Shown one piece after another: positions 1 to 8,183 of a DNA stretch of 61,695 nucleotides. The stretch covers positions 1 to 61,695 of the forward strand of contig NZ_QOHR01000015.1 of the NCBI RefSeq assembly GCF_003385555.1, given 5' to 3'. The first letter of the stretch is position 1. Each line of letters starts with the position of its first letter. The translations under genes were made by a program, and so were the position numbers. The notes below the pieces were generated by a model that searched no databases, was not told where the DNA came from, and saw only the letters and a list, made by a program, of their open reading frames with translations. This DNA comes from Rhodosalinus sediminis (GTDB lineage Bacteria > Pseudomonadota > Alphaproteobacteria > Rhodobacterales > Rhodobacteraceae).

Positions 1-3
1 TGC

Positions 4-27
4 CCAAGGGCCTTCGAAGGCCCTTGG
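4..27. repeat. Perfect 24-bp palindrome, copy 1 of the CAAG/CTTG hairpin family
   Basis: The 24 bases are fully self-complementary around a central TTCGAA. The core reads CAAG, then four variable bases (GGCC), TT, CG, AA, the complementary four, CTTG. Other copies are at 18511-18532, 18533-18554, 30689-30712, 30990-31013 and 33555-33582, with different but still complementary stems. It is followed by GCGCCCGG, a flank shared by most copies. Nothing else is recognisable between position 1 and the first gene. Confidence 0.85.
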
Positions 28-76
28 CGCCCGGCTCCGGCTTGTGCGCCGCGACGGCCACCGTCATCCTGAGCGC

Positions 77-448
77 ATGACCGATCCCGGCCCCCCGCCC
101 GCCCTGCGCCTTCGCGTGCTCTTCGGAGAGGGGGCCATGCTCGGACCGGGCAAGGCGGACCTGCTCGACGGGATCCGCGACGCGGGCTCGATCGCCGCGG
201 CGGGCCGCGCGATGGGGATGAGCTACAAGCGCGCCTGGTCGCTCGTCGAGGAGATGAACGCCGCCTTCCGCGCGCCGCTCGTGGCGCGCACGCGCGGCGG
301 GCCGCGCGGCGGCGGCGCGCGGCTGACCGAGACGGGGGAAGCGGTGCTGGCGCACTACCGCGCGCTCGAGCGCATCGCGGCGGAGGCCGGCGCGGCGGAG
401 ATCGCGGCGCTGCAGGGACTGCTCGCGGATATGTCCGATGAAAGATAA
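77..448 (+). CDS. ModE-like winged-helix molybdate-responsive regulator (DNA-binding domain only)
   Basis: The 123-residue protein matches the N-terminal winged helix-turn-helix of ModE. Residues about 30-65 carry the family pattern: GSIAAAGRAMGMSYKRAW followed by an EEMN helix. The C-terminal molybdate-binding Mop/TOBE repeats of full-length ModE are absent, so molybdate sensing is either lost or done by a partner. I chose the ATG at 77; the in-frame GTG at 44 adds non-conserved residues. It lies directly upstream of modABC, with a palindromic candidate operator between it and modA, so regulation of molybdate uptake is the natural role. Family assignment is firm; effector response is inferred. 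Confidence 0.85.
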   Translation: MTDPGPPPALRLRVLFGEGAMLGPGKADLLDGIRDAGSIAAAGRAMGMSYKRAWSLVEEMNAAFRAPLVARTRGGPRGGGARLTETGEAVLAHYRALERIAAEAGAAEIAALQGLLADMSDER

Positions 449-472
449 CGCTTGCGTGGGCGCGGCGCGCCC

Positions 473-497
473 GCAATATGTTTCGCGAGACATAACG
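473..497. promoter_or_regulatory. Candidate ModE-type operator upstream of modA
   Basis: An imperfect palindrome ATGTTTCGCGAGACAT (478-493), centred between 485 and 486, has seven complementary pairs of eight on each side apart from one T/G-type mismatch. Its outer arms, CGCAATA and TAACG, resemble the arms of the Escherichia coli ModE box. It sits between the regulator stop and the modA ribosome-binding site (GGGAG near 503-507). Assignment rests on position and shape. Confidence 0.5.
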
Positions 498-515
498 CCA
501 GTGGGAGATCGCCCC

Positions 516-1292
516 ATGCCCGTCCGGCGCGCCATCGCCGCCGCTGCCGCCGTCGTCCTGTTCGCCGCCGCCTTCCCCGCGACGCCCGCCAAGGCGGAGC
601 GGCTGACCGTCTTCGCCGCGGCGAGCCTGACCGACGCCATGGCCGCGGTGGAGGCCGGTTTCGAGGCGGCGACCGGCCACGAGGTCGCCGTCTCGCTCGC
701 CGGCTCCTCGGCGCTCGCCCGGCAGATCGAGGCAGGGGCGCCGGCGGATGTCTTCATCTCCGCCAATCCCGGTTGGATGGACGAACTGGAGGCCGCGGGG
801 CGGCTCGCGCCGGGCACGCGGGTCGATCTCCTGCGCAACGCGCTCGTGCTGATCGCCCACGGGCCCGGGGCCGCGCCAGTCGAGATCGGCCCGGAGCTCG
901 ACCTCGCCGCCCGTCTCGGCGCGGGGCGCCTCGCCATGGCGCTGGTGGAGGCGGTGCCGGCCGGGATCTACGGCAAGGCGGCGCTGGAGCGCCTCGGCCT
1001 CTGGGAGGACGTGGCGCCGCGGGTGGCGCAGGCCGACAACGTGCGCGCCGCCCTCGCGCTGGTGGCTACGGGCGCGGCGCCCTACGGCATCGTCTACGCC
1101 ACCGACGCGCGCGCCGAGGACGACGTGACCGCCATTGGCACCTTCCCGGCGGAGACGCATCCGCCCATCCTCTACCCCGCGGCGGCGATCGCCGGGGCGG
1201 AGGGGCCGGCGGCGGCCTTCCTCGACTACCTCGCCGGGCCGGAGGCCCGCGCGGCCTTCGAGGCGGAGGGCTTCGCCGTGGTCGCGGACTGA
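516..1292 (+). CDS. modA: Molybdate ABC transporter, periplasmic substrate-binding protein
   Basis: ModA captures molybdate or tungstate in the periplasm and delivers it to ModB. The 258-residue protein starts with a Sec signal peptide: MPVRR, then an Ala/Val-rich segment, with AKA at residues 25-27 as the likely cleavage site. The mature part has the ModA landmarks FAAASLTDAM, AGSSALARQI and GAPADVFISAN, which supply oxyanion-binding hydroxyls and backbone amides. The ATG at 516 was preferred to the upstream in-frame ATG at 438 because it has a Shine-Dalgarno sequence and begins the signal peptide. It is first of a tightly spaced modABC operon. Confidence 0.95.
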   Translation: MPVRRAIAAAAAVVLFAAAFPATPAKAERLTVFAAASLTDAMAAVEAGFEAATGHEVAVSLAGSSALARQIEAGAPADVFISANPGWMDELEAAGRLAPGTRVDLLRNALVLIAHGPGAAPVEIGPELDLAARLGAGRLAMALVEAVPAGIYGKAALERLGLWEDVAPRVAQADNVRAALALVATGAAPYGIVYATDARAEDDVTAIGTFPAETHPPILYPAAAIAGAEGPAAAFLDYLAGPEARAAFEAEGFAVVAD

Positions 1293-1295
1293 GGC

Positions 1296-1988
1296 ATGGA
1301 CTGGCTCGGGGCGGAGGAATGGCAGGCGGTCGCGCTCTCGCTGCGCGTCTCGCTCTGGGCCACGGCGGCGAGCCTGCCGCTCGGGCTCTTCACGGCCTAC
1401 GCGCTGGCGCGCTGGGAGTTCCCGGGCAAGCAGATCGTCAACGGGCTCGTGCATCTGCCGCTGATCCTGCCGCCGGTGGTGACGGGGTATCTGCTCCTTC
1501 TGACCTTCGGGCCGCAGGGGCCGGCGGGCCGGCTCCTCGCCGAGGTGGGGGTGGTCTTCGGCTTCCGCTGGACGGGCGCGGCGCTCGCCGCGGCGGTCAT
1601 GGCCTTTCCGCTCATGGTGCGGGCCATGCGCCTCTCGATCGAGGCGGTGGACCCGAAGCTCGAGGCGGCGGGCGCGACGCTCGGCGCCTCGCCGCCCTGG
1701 GTCTTCGCGACCGTCACCCTGCCGCTGGTGGCGCCCGGCGTGCTCGCGGGGGCGGTGCTCGCCTTCGCCAAGGCCATGGGCGAGTTCGGCGCGACGATCA
1801 CCTTCGTCTCGAACATCCCCGGCGAGACGCGCACGATCCCTTCGGCGATCTACGCCTTTCTGCAGGTGCCGGGGGGCGAGGGGGCGGCGCTGCGCCTCGT
1901 CGCGGTCTCGGTCGCCGTGGCGATGGGCGCGCTTCTGCTGTCGGAATGGCTGGCGCGGCGCGTGGCGCGGCGGGTGGGCGGCGCATGA
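1296..1988 (+). CDS. modB: Molybdate ABC transporter permease
   Basis: ModB forms the inner-membrane channel of the importer. The 230-residue protein has about five hydrophobic segments. Near residues 128-160 it carries the EAA-type cytoplasmic loop (EAAGATLGASPPWVF then TLPL) that docks onto the ModC ATPase. It starts four bases after the modA stop, and its stop overlaps the modC start in an ATGA junction, indicating translational coupling. Length and motifs are typical of the CysTW/ModB permease family. Confidence 0.95.
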   Translation: MDWLGAEEWQAVALSLRVSLWATAASLPLGLFTAYALARWEFPGKQIVNGLVHLPLILPPVVTGYLLLLTFGPQGPAGRLLAEVGVVFGFRWTGAALAAAVMAFPLMVRAMRLSIEAVDPKLEAAGATLGASPPWVFATVTLPLVAPGVLAGAVLAFAKAMGEFGATITFVSNIPGETRTIPSAIYAFLQVPGGEGAALRLVAVSVAVAMGALLLSEWLARRVARRVGGA

Positions 1989-3067
1989 CGCTCGAGGTGC
2001 GGCTCCGCCACGGCTTCGGCGGTTTCACGCTCGACGCGGGCTTCGAGGCGCCGCCGGGCGTCACGGTGCTCTTCGGGCGTTCGGGCTCGGGCAAGACGAC
2101 CATCGTCAACGCCGTCGCCGGGCTCCTGCGGCCCGAGGCGGGGCGCATCGCGCTCGGCGGGCGGGTGCTCGTCGACACCGAGCGGGGCGTCTGGCGGCCG
2201 CCGCACCGGCGCCGGCTCGGCACGATCTTTCAGGAGGGGCGGCTCTTTCCGCATCTCACCGTACGGCAGAACCTGCGCTACGGCGCGTGGTTCGCGCCCC
2301 GGGGCGCGCGGCGCGAGGACATGGGCCGCGTGGTCGAGATGCTGGGGATCGGCCCGCTGCTCGACCGGCGGCCCGGCGCGCTCTCGGGCGGCGAGAAGCA
2401 GCGCGTGGCGATCGGGCGCGCGCTCCTGTCGGCGCCGGCGGCGATCCTCGCCGACGAGCCGCTCGCCGCGCTCGACGCCGCGCGCAAGGCCGAGATCCTG
2501 CCCTACTTCGAGCGGCTGCGCGACGAGGTGGCGGTGCCGATCCTCTACGTCAGCCACGCCGCCTCCGAGGTGGCGCGTCTGGCCACGACGGTCGTCGCGC
2601 TGGAGGCGGGGCGCGTCGTGGCGACGGGCACGGCGGCGGAGGTGCTGGGCGACCCGGGGGTCAAGCCGCTCGGCCCGCGGGAGGCGGGCGCGGTGCTGGA
2701 GACGCGGATCGCGGCGCATCACGCCGACGGGCTGACCGAGCTCGACGCGGGCGGCGCGGCGCTCTTCCTGCCGCGGCTCGCGCAGGAGGCGGGCGCGGCC
2801 GTGCGGGTGCGCGTCGCCGCGCACGACGTGATCCTCGCGCGGGAGGCGCCGCGCGGCCTCTCGGCGCTCAACGTTCTGCCGGGGACGGTGCGCGAGGTGC
2901 GCGCCGGCGAGGGGCCGGGCGCGCTCGTCGCGCTGGACACGGACGCGGGGCGGCTGCTCGCCCGCGTCACGCGGCGCTCGGTCGCGGCGCTCGCCCTCGC
3001 GCCCGGCGTGGCGGTGCACGCCATCGTCAAGACGGTCTCCGTCGCGCCGGGGGACGTGGGCGGATGA
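1985..3067 (+). CDS. modC: Molybdate ABC transporter ATP-binding protein
   Basis: ModC hydrolyses ATP to drive molybdate import. The 360-residue protein has Walker A GRSGSGKTT (31-39), signature LSGGEKQRV, Walker B ILADEPL and an H-loop in YVSHAASEV. The C-terminal 70 or so residues (from LNVLPGTV) form a Mop/TOBE domain, expected to bind oxyanion and allow trans-inhibition in this family. The start overlaps the modB stop. The reading frame is open far upstream, but only this ATG gives a ModC N-terminus. Confidence 0.95.
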   Translation: MTLEVRLRHGFGGFTLDAGFEAPPGVTVLFGRSGSGKTTIVNAVAGLLRPEAGRIALGGRVLVDTERGVWRPPHRRRLGTIFQEGRLFPHLTVRQNLRYGAWFAPRGARREDMGRVVEMLGIGPLLDRRPGALSGGEKQRVAIGRALLSAPAAILADEPLAALDAARKAEILPYFERLRDEVAVPILYVSHAASEVARLATTVVALEAGRVVATGTAAEVLGDPGVKPLGPREAGAVLETRIAAHHADGLTELDAGGAALFLPRLAQEAGAAVRVRVAAHDVILAREAPRGLSALNVLPGTVREVRAGEGPGALVALDTDAGRLLARVTRRSVAALALAPGVAVHAIVKTVSVAPGDVGG

Positions 3068-3141
3068 GCCCGGCCGCGCCCGCGCCGCGACGCCTTTTCC
3101 GCCGGGTTTTCCAACGGGGCCCGACACGCTAAGGAGCGGTC

Positions 3142-3801
3142 ATGCGGTGGACCCTGCCCAACGTGCTGACCGTTCTGCGCCTGCTCGCCGCGCCCGGCGT
3201 GGCGGTGATGTTTCTCTACTTCAACCGGCTCTGGGCGGACTGGTTCGCGCTGACGCTCTTCCTCGCGGCGGCGGCGACCGACTGGATCGACGGCCGCCTC
3301 GCCCGCGCCTGGGGGCAGGAGACGCGGCTCGGCGCGATGCTGGACCCGATCGCGGACAAGGCGATGGTGGTGATCGCGCTCATGGTGATCGTGGGCTATT
3401 CCTCCTACTCGCCGTGGATCGTGCTGCCGGCGACGGTGATCGTCTTCCGCGAGGTCTTCGTCTCGGGCCTGCGCGAGTTTCTCGGCGCGGCGGCCGGGAC
3501 GCTGAAGGTCACGCGGCTCGCCAAGTGGAAGACGACGCTGCAGATGCTCGCCATCGCGATCCTCTTTGCGCAGGGCGTGTTCGAGCATTATCTGGGGCTC
3601 GAGCGTTCCGGCATGGGGCCGGAGCGGGTCGCGGCGGTGCTCGCGGGGGAGGCCGAGGACGTGCACGGGCTGCGCTGGATGCACCGGGGCATGGTCGCCA
3701 CGGGCTACGCCGGGCTGACGCTCCTCTGGATCGCGGCGCTGCTGACGCTCGTCACCGGCTGGGAGTACTTCCGCAAGGCCCTGCCCCATCTGAAGGACTG
3801 A
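3142..3801 (+). CDS. pgsA: CDP-diacylglycerol--glycerol-3-phosphate 3-phosphatidyltransferase
   Basis: PgsA makes phosphatidylglycerol phosphate, the committed step to phosphatidylglycerol and cardiolipin, at the inner membrane. The 219-residue protein has the complete CDP-alcohol phosphotransferase signature: D47, D50-G51, A54-R55, G64, D68 and D72. Several transmembrane helices are evident. An AAGGAG ribosome-binding site precedes the ATG. It is followed after four bases by moaD and is probably cotranscribed with moaD-moaE, although function does not link them. A cardiolipin synthase using this pathway lies at 43046-44488. Confidence 0.95.
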   Translation: MRWTLPNVLTVLRLLAAPGVAVMFLYFNRLWADWFALTLFLAAAATDWIDGRLARAWGQETRLGAMLDPIADKAMVVIALMVIVGYSSYSPWIVLPATVIVFREVFVSGLREFLGAAAGTLKVTRLAKWKTTLQMLAIAILFAQGVFEHYLGLERSGMGPERVAAVLAGEAEDVHGLRWMHRGMVATGYAGLTLLWIAALLTLVTGWEYFRKALPHLKD

Positions 3802-3805
3802 CGCG

Positions 3806-4051
3806 ATGGACGTTCTCTATTTCGCCTGGGTGCGCGAACGCATCGGCCTGCCGCGCGAGCGCGTCGAGACCGAGGCGGCCACGGTCGCCGATCTCGTCGA
3901 GGAGCTCCGCGCGCGCGAAGAGCGCTACGCCATGGCCTTCGCCGATCTCGCGGCGCTGCGCGTCGCCGTCGATCAGGAGCTGTCCGACTTCGACGCGCCG
4001 CTCGCGGGGGTGCGCGAGGTGGCCTTCTTCCCGCCGATGACCGGGGGCTGA
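3806..4051 (+). CDS. moaD: Molybdopterin synthase sulfur-carrier subunit
   Basis: MoaD is a ubiquitin-like protein whose C-terminal Gly-Gly is adenylated and thiocarboxylated so it can donate sulfur during molybdopterin formation. This 81-residue protein opens with the beta-grasp strand VLYFAWVRERIG and ends in FFPPMTGG, leaving the required terminal Gly-Gly exposed. moaE follows three bases later, as expected for the two subunits of one enzyme. Proximity to modABC puts molybdate uptake and cofactor synthesis side by side. Confidence 0.95.
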   Translation: MDVLYFAWVRERIGLPRERVETEAATVADLVEELRAREERYAMAFADLAALRVAVDQELSDFDAPLAGVREVAFFPPMTGG

Positions 4052-4054
4052 GCG

Positions 4055-4498
4055 ATGCGCGTCTCGGTGCAGGAGGCGCCCTTCGACTACGGCGCGGAAT
4101 GCGGCGCCTTCGCCGCGCGGCAGGCGGGGCAGGGGGCCGTGGTCACCTTCGCCGGGATCGTGCGCGACACGCCCGAGGGCGACCTCGAGGCGATGGAGAT
4201 CGAGCACTACCCCGGCATGACCGAAAAGGCGATCGCGGGGATCGCGGCCGAGGCGCGCGACCGCTGGGCGCTCGGCGACGTGGCGGTGATCCACCGCCAC
4301 GGGCGCATGGCGCCGGGCGAGGTGATCATGATGGTCGCCACCGCCGCGCCGCACCGCGCCGACGCCTTCGCCGCGGCGGAGTTCCTGATGGATTACCTGA
4401 AGTCCCGCGCCCCCTTCTGGAAGCGCGAGATCACCGCGCGCGGCGCCGGCTGGGTCGAGGCGCGCGAAGCCGACGAGGCGGCGCTCGACCGCTGGTGA
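4055..4498 (+). CDS. moaE: Molybdopterin synthase catalytic subunit
   Basis: MoaE accepts the MoaD C-terminus and converts precursor Z (cPMP) to molybdopterin. The 147-residue protein shows the family blocks GAVVTFAGIVRD, IHRHGRMAPGE and DYLKSRAPFWKRE; the two lysines of the last block correspond to the active-site lysines of E. coli MoaE. Length is standard. It is last in the pgsA-moaD-moaE run; the genes after it point the other way. Confidence 0.95.
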   Translation: MRVSVQEAPFDYGAECGAFAARQAGQGAVVTFAGIVRDTPEGDLEAMEIEHYPGMTEKAIAGIAAEARDRWALGDVAVIHRHGRMAPGEVIMMVATAAPHRADAFAAAEFLMDYLKSRAPFWKREITARGAGWVEAREADEAALDRW

Positions 4499-4720
4499 GG
4501 GGCGGGGGCGCGCCGGGCACGCGCCCTGCAGGTCGGTCGCCGGGTCCCGCCGCGGCGTGCGCTGGTGCCTGTGTCACGGCCGCAATGCCGGGCGAATTGG
4601 CCCGGGACATCGCCCGGATCGCGCCGGCTCGATCCCCGGGAGGGTCAGTGGTGGCGCGTGCCGGGCACGCATCCTGCGGGGCGGTCGCAGCGCGAGGCGT
4701 GGAGCGCATGCCGCCGCCCA

Positions 4721-4752
4721 ACGCGACGACGCCCGTCAGGGCGGAGGAGCGC
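4721..4752 (+). repeat. 32-bp dispersed repeat, copy 1
   Basis: It begins ACGCGACGACG and ends GGCGGAGGAGCGC, with an internal hairpin CGCCC-GTCA-GGGCG. Copy 2 (4903-4934) is identical over all 32 bases and is preceded by the same GCCGCCC context. Copy 3 (8829-8860), inside rsmE, differs only at the first base. Confidence 0.9.
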
Positions 4753-4902
4753 GCAGCCGGGCCGAACCGCGAGATCGTCAGGGCCACCGCCGGCCCCATC
4801 CCGGGGGCGTGACGCCTTTGCAACGCGGGGTAGCGGAGCCCGCGGACCTGTCGCCGAGCCCGGAGGACCGCGCGCGCCCGTCTCAGCCCGCGGCGCCGCC
4901 CC

Positions 4903-4934
4903 ACGCGACGACGCCCGTCAGGGCGGAGGAGCGC
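4903..4934 (+). repeat. 32-bp dispersed repeat, copy 2
   Basis: Identical to the copy at 4721-4752. It ends five bases before the stop codon of the minus-strand gene at 4939, so it would lie in the 3' untranslated part of that transcript. Confidence 0.9.
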
Positions 4935-4938
4935 CGGC

Positions 4939-5265
4939 TCAGCGCGCCTCGGTCCCGTCGAGCCGGGCGCGCAGTTCCTCGGCCTCGCGGCGGGCGGCCC
5001 GCAGGCCGTCCATCGCCGCGGCGCGTTCGGCCTCGGCCTGCTGCAGCTCGTTCGAGAGTTCGGCTTCGCGCTGCTGCATGTAGGTGATCGCCTGATCGCG
5101 CGTCTCCTCGGCGTCGTGGAGCTCCTGCGCCATGCGTTCCATCTCGTCCATGTCGGTGCGCGACACGCGCGTGAAGCGGTGCAGCAGCCAGTGCGCGAAC
5201 CAGCCGAGGCAGAAGGCGACGAAGAGGATCGCCGCCGTGGCGATCACGAACTCGGTGCGAGTCAT
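4939..5265 (-). CDS. Small membrane-anchored coiled-coil protein
   Basis: The 108-residue protein has one N-terminal transmembrane helix (residues about 6-28, hydrophobic with GWFAHWLL at its end). From residue 35 on it is a long, charged, heptad-like alpha helix rich in Glu, Arg, Ala and Gln. No catalytic domain is visible. Its ATG overlaps the stop of the upstream OmpA-family gene (ATGA), so the two are coupled and their products may work together at the envelope. A structural or adaptor role is inferred only. Confidence 0.75.
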   Translation of the reverse strand: MTRTEFVIATAAILFVAFCLGWFAHWLLHRFTRVSRTDMDEMERMAQELHDAEETRDQAITYMQQREAELSNELQQAEAERAAAMDGLRAARREAEELRARLDGTEAR

Positions 5266-7124
5266 CCGGCGTCTCCGTCGTCGTCTGCGGTCTCTTCGGT
5301 GTTCTCGGCGTCCTCCGGCCGGATCAGGCTGAACTCGATCCGGCGGTTCGCCTCGCGGCCCGCCTCGGTGCCGTTGTCGGCGATGGGGCGGCTTTCGCCG
5401 TACCCCCGCGCCCGGAAATCCGCGGTGAGCACCCGGCGGTTGCGCAGCTCGTCCAGAACCGCCTGCGCGCGCGCCTCGCTGAGCTCGAGGTTCATCGACT
5501 CGCGGCCCTGGCTGTCGGTGTGCCCCGCGATCTCCAGCGGGATGGACCCGCAGTCGCGCAGGACCTCGGCGATGTCGTCCATCAGCCGCCGGGCCTCTCC
5601 GTCGAGGGTGGCCGAGCCCGGCTCGAAGGTGATCTTGCGCTCCTCGAGGAGCCCACGGATGCTGGCGATGCATTCCTCCGGCGTGGGTTTCGACGCCTCC
5701 GGGTCGAGCGCCTCGCGGTAGGTCACCTCGAGCGTCAGCCCATCCGTCCCGCCGAGCTTCTCGGCCATCAGCGCGGTGATCTCCGCGGTGGCCTCCGTGT
5801 CGCCGGTCTCGCCGCGCAGCTCAATCCCGTCGGGCGTCACGAAGAGCGCCCCGCGCGCCAGTTCGGCGAGGCCCTCGATCCCGGCCAGCACCCGCGTCTG
5901 CCAGCCCTCCGGCAGGCCCTCGCGGAGCTCGGCGGCGGTATGCACGACCTCGCTGCCGAAGCGGGCGCGCGCGAGGCTGTCGGCGACGCTCCGCGCGGTC
6001 TCGCTCGCCAGCGGTCCGCGTAGCTGCACCGCGCCCTCGGGGCTGAGCGTGGCGATGAACTCGGGCGCCGCGGCGTCGGTCTCCGCGTCCCTCGGGGCCG
6101 GGAGGGTGGCGTCGAGGCGGTAGCGATCGGGCAGCGCGTCGCCCAATTCCTGCACCACGCTCTCGTAGCGCCCGGCGTCGGTGCCGCGCGGCGCGACGAG
6201 GGCGACCTCGGTGTCCGTCATCGTGAGCGTGCCGCCGCCCATGCGGTCGAGCGCGCCGAGCGCTGCGCTCGCCGCCTCCGCCCAGTCGGGGCCCGGCGCG
6301 CCGAGGCCGAGCCGGCAGTCCGCCTTGCCCGTGAGCCCGGCCGCCGCCGCAGCCTCGAGGATGCGGGCGCGGCCCGCCTCGGTCGCCGCGGCGCAGGCGT
6401 CGAAGCGCGCGCCGGCCGCGTCCTTGACGAAGCGCAGCGTGAAGGGCGCGATCACCGGCCGCGGCGCCGAGATGCGCAGGGCGAGGCGCACCGCCTCCGG
6501 CGTGTCGCGGGCGATCGCGGCCTCGAGCCGGCGCCGCTCCGCGTCGCTCTCGGCCGCGCCCTTCACCGTGACGCGCCCCGCCTCGATCGAGATCTTCGCC
6601 CGCGGCAGTCGCTCCAGCGCGTCGAAGGCGGCCTCGAGCGCGGGGCGCCAGCCCTCCGGCGCGGGGTGCTCGGCCGTCTCCAGCAGGTCGGAGACCGGCG
6701 CGCCCCCGGCGGCGCGTTCGGCCCGGGCGCGCAACGCGGCGCGGTCGGTCGCGGCGGGCACGAGCCCGATCAGCGTGAGCCCGCCGTCGCGGCGCAGGAT
6801 CTCCACCGAGAAGCGCGGCGGCGCCGGGCGGTCCGCCTCGGCCACGTTCACGTCGTCGATGAGGCGCGCGGCGTCCACGACCTCGCCGGCCGCCGAGAGC
6901 GCGCGGAAGCGCGCCGCCTCCGACGGCGCCGTGCCGAGGAGAAAGACCTGAAGCCCGTAAGCGTCCACCTCGGCCCAGTCGATCCCCGCGCGGTCGAGCA
7001 CGGCGCGCACGCCCGCCTCGGACTCGCGCTCCACGACCCGCACGGCGACCGCGGCGGCCGCGGCGCTGAGCACGAGGGCGGCGGCGAAGATGGCGATGGT
7101 GGCGACGGACGGGGAGAGGCGCAT
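5262..7124 (-). CDS. OmpA-family envelope protein with BON-like repeats
   Basis: The 620-residue protein starts with a single hydrophobic signal anchor (residues 5-27). A long middle part contains several alternating alpha/beta segments resembling BON domains. It ends in a C-terminal OmpA/MotB peptidoglycan-binding domain (from ITFEPGSATLDGEA, with AGHTDSQG, LSEARAQAV and RGYGESRPIADN). The OmpA domain should bind diaminopimelate in peptidoglycan. The ATG at 7124 has GGAGACC upstream; an ATG 19 codons earlier adds proline-rich residues with no signal. The following coiled-coil gene overlaps by four bases. The middle region is less certain. Confidence 0.85.
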   Translation of the reverse strand: MRLSPSVATIAIFAAALVLSAAAAAVAVRVVERESEAGVRAVLDRAGIDWAEVDAYGLQVFLLGTAPSEAARFRALSAAGEVVDAARLIDDVNVAEADRPAPPRFSVEILRRDGGLTLIGLVPAATDRAALRARAERAAGGAPVSDLLETAEHPAPEGWRPALEAAFDALERLPRAKISIEAGRVTVKGAAESDAERRRLEAAIARDTPEAVRLALRISAPRPVIAPFTLRFVKDAAGARFDACAAATEAGRARILEAAAAAGLTGKADCRLGLGAPGPDWAEAASAALGALDRMGGGTLTMTDTEVALVAPRGTDAGRYESVVQELGDALPDRYRLDATLPAPRDAETDAAAPEFIATLSPEGAVQLRGPLASETARSVADSLARARFGSEVVHTAAELREGLPEGWQTRVLAGIEGLAELARGALFVTPDGIELRGETGDTEATAEITALMAEKLGGTDGLTLEVTYREALDPEASKPTPEECIASIRGLLEERKITFEPGSATLDGEARRLMDDIAEVLRDCGSIPLEIAGHTDSQGRESMNLELSEARAQAVLDELRNRRVLTADFRARGYGESRPIADNGTEAGREANRRIEFSLIRPEDAENTEETADDDGDAG

Positions 7125-7208
7125 CGGCGGTCGGGTCTCCGGGAGTGACGGCAAACTAGGCGCAGGCCGCCGCCGATGCAATCGCCGCCGGGGCGTCAGC
7201 CGGCGCGC

Positions 7209-8183
7209 TCACACAAAGAGCGCCGCGAGCGCGAAGAACGGCACGACGAGCAGCCCCGCGTCCCGGTTGGCGCGGAAGAGCGTCAGCAACCCCCCGTGAT
7301 CGTCGAGGTCGAGCCGGCCGAGCTGCCAGACGAGGTGCGCGGCGAAGGCGACCGGCCCGCCGAGCGCGATCCCCAGCGCGAGGATATCGCCCCGCGGCGC
7401 GGCGCCGAGCACGGCGAGGCCCATCAGCGCGACCGCGGCCACGAGGAAGCGGCGCAGCCAGCGCGGCGTCTCCGCCCCGAAGAGCCGGGCGGTGGATTTC
7501 ACGCCGATCAGCGCGTCGTCCTCGCGGTCCTGGTGGGCGTAGATCGTGTCGTAGAAGAGCGTCCAGGCGATCCCGGCGAGATATAGCGCCACCGCCGGCC
7601 AGGCGAGCGCGCCGGTATGCGCGGTGAAGGCCAGCAGCGCGCCCCAGTTGAAGGCGAGCCCGAGAAAGACCTGCGGCCACCATGTGAAGCGCTTGGCGAA
7701 GGGATAGACCGCCACCGGCAAGAGCGCGAGGATGCCGAGCGCGATCGCCGCCGTGTTGAAGGTCAGCAGGATCGCGAAGGCCACGAGCGCCTGCGCGCAC
7801 ATCCAGAGGATCGCGCCGCGCACGCTCACCTGCCCCGAGGGGATGGGCCGCCCGGCCGTGCGCCAGACGCCGCCGTCGATGTCGCGGTCGGTGACGTCGT
7901 TCCAGGTGCAGCCGGCGCCGCGCATCAGCCACGCCCCGATCGCGCAGCCCGCGAAGATCCAGAGGTCGTGCGGCCGCGCGCTGCCCGTGGCGAGAATGCC
8001 GAGCGTCAGCCCCCACCAGCACGGCAGCAGGAGAAGCCACGTCCCGATCGGCCGGTCGGCGCGCGACAGGCGGAGGTAGGGCCGCCACGCCGCCGGCGCG
8101 CGGCGGTCCACCCAGTTCCCGCTTACCGCGTCGGCGATCGGGCCGGGCTGTCGATCGTTCGGGGATCGGCCCTCGGCGGGCAT
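7209..8183 (-). CDS. ubiA: 4-hydroxybenzoate polyprenyltransferase
   Basis: UbiA attaches the polyprenyl tail to 4-hydroxybenzoate in ubiquinone synthesis, in the inner membrane. The 324-residue protein has the first Asp-rich motif in NDVTDRDIDGGV, the second in DTIYAHQDREDD, and seven to nine hydrophobic segments. I place the start at 8183 because GGAG lies seven bases upstream; an in-frame ATG at 8219 has no ribosome-binding site. It is divergent from rsmE. Confidence 0.93.
   Translation of the reverse strand: MPAEGRSPNDRQPGPIADAVSGNWVDRRAPAAWRPYLRLSRADRPIGTWLLLLPCWWGLTLGILATGSARPHDLWIFAGCAIGAWLMRGAGCTWNDVTDRDIDGGVWRTAGRPIPSGQVSVRGAILWMCAQALVAFAILLTFNTAAIALGILALLPVAVYPFAKRFTWWPQVFLGLAFNWGALLAFTAHTGALAWPAVALYLAGIAWTLFYDTIYAHQDREDDALIGVKSTARLFGAETPRWLRRFLVAAVALMGLAVLGAAPRGDILALGIALGGPVAFAAHLVWQLGRLDLDDHGGLLTLFRANRDAGLLVVPFFALAALFV

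Larger units (their letters stand above)
4499..4938. repeat. 440-bp gene-free, repeat-rich convergent intergenic region
   Basis: No convincing gene is present: all open frames here are arginine-rich shadows without a ribosome-binding site or recognisable domain. The region holds two copies of a 32-bp dispersed repeat (4721-4752 and 4903-4934), each containing the hairpin CGCCC-GTCA-GGGCG. It also holds a degenerate direct repeat of about 36 bp (4505-4541 and 4653-4688) around the shared words CCGGGCACGC and CGGTCGC. It separates moaE from a convergent gene pair. Confidence 0.7.

Noticed and set aside
452-3067. An 871-codon open frame across modA and modB into modC
   Set aside because: Only the last 360 codons (from 1985) match a known protein. 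The upstream part is an Arg/Gly-rich alternate frame of modA and modB created by high GC.
4557-5087. Open frames through the moaE-OmpA gap
   Set aside because: They are Arg/Pro/Ala-rich, cross two repeats, have no family resemblance and run into the antisense of the coiled-coil gene.
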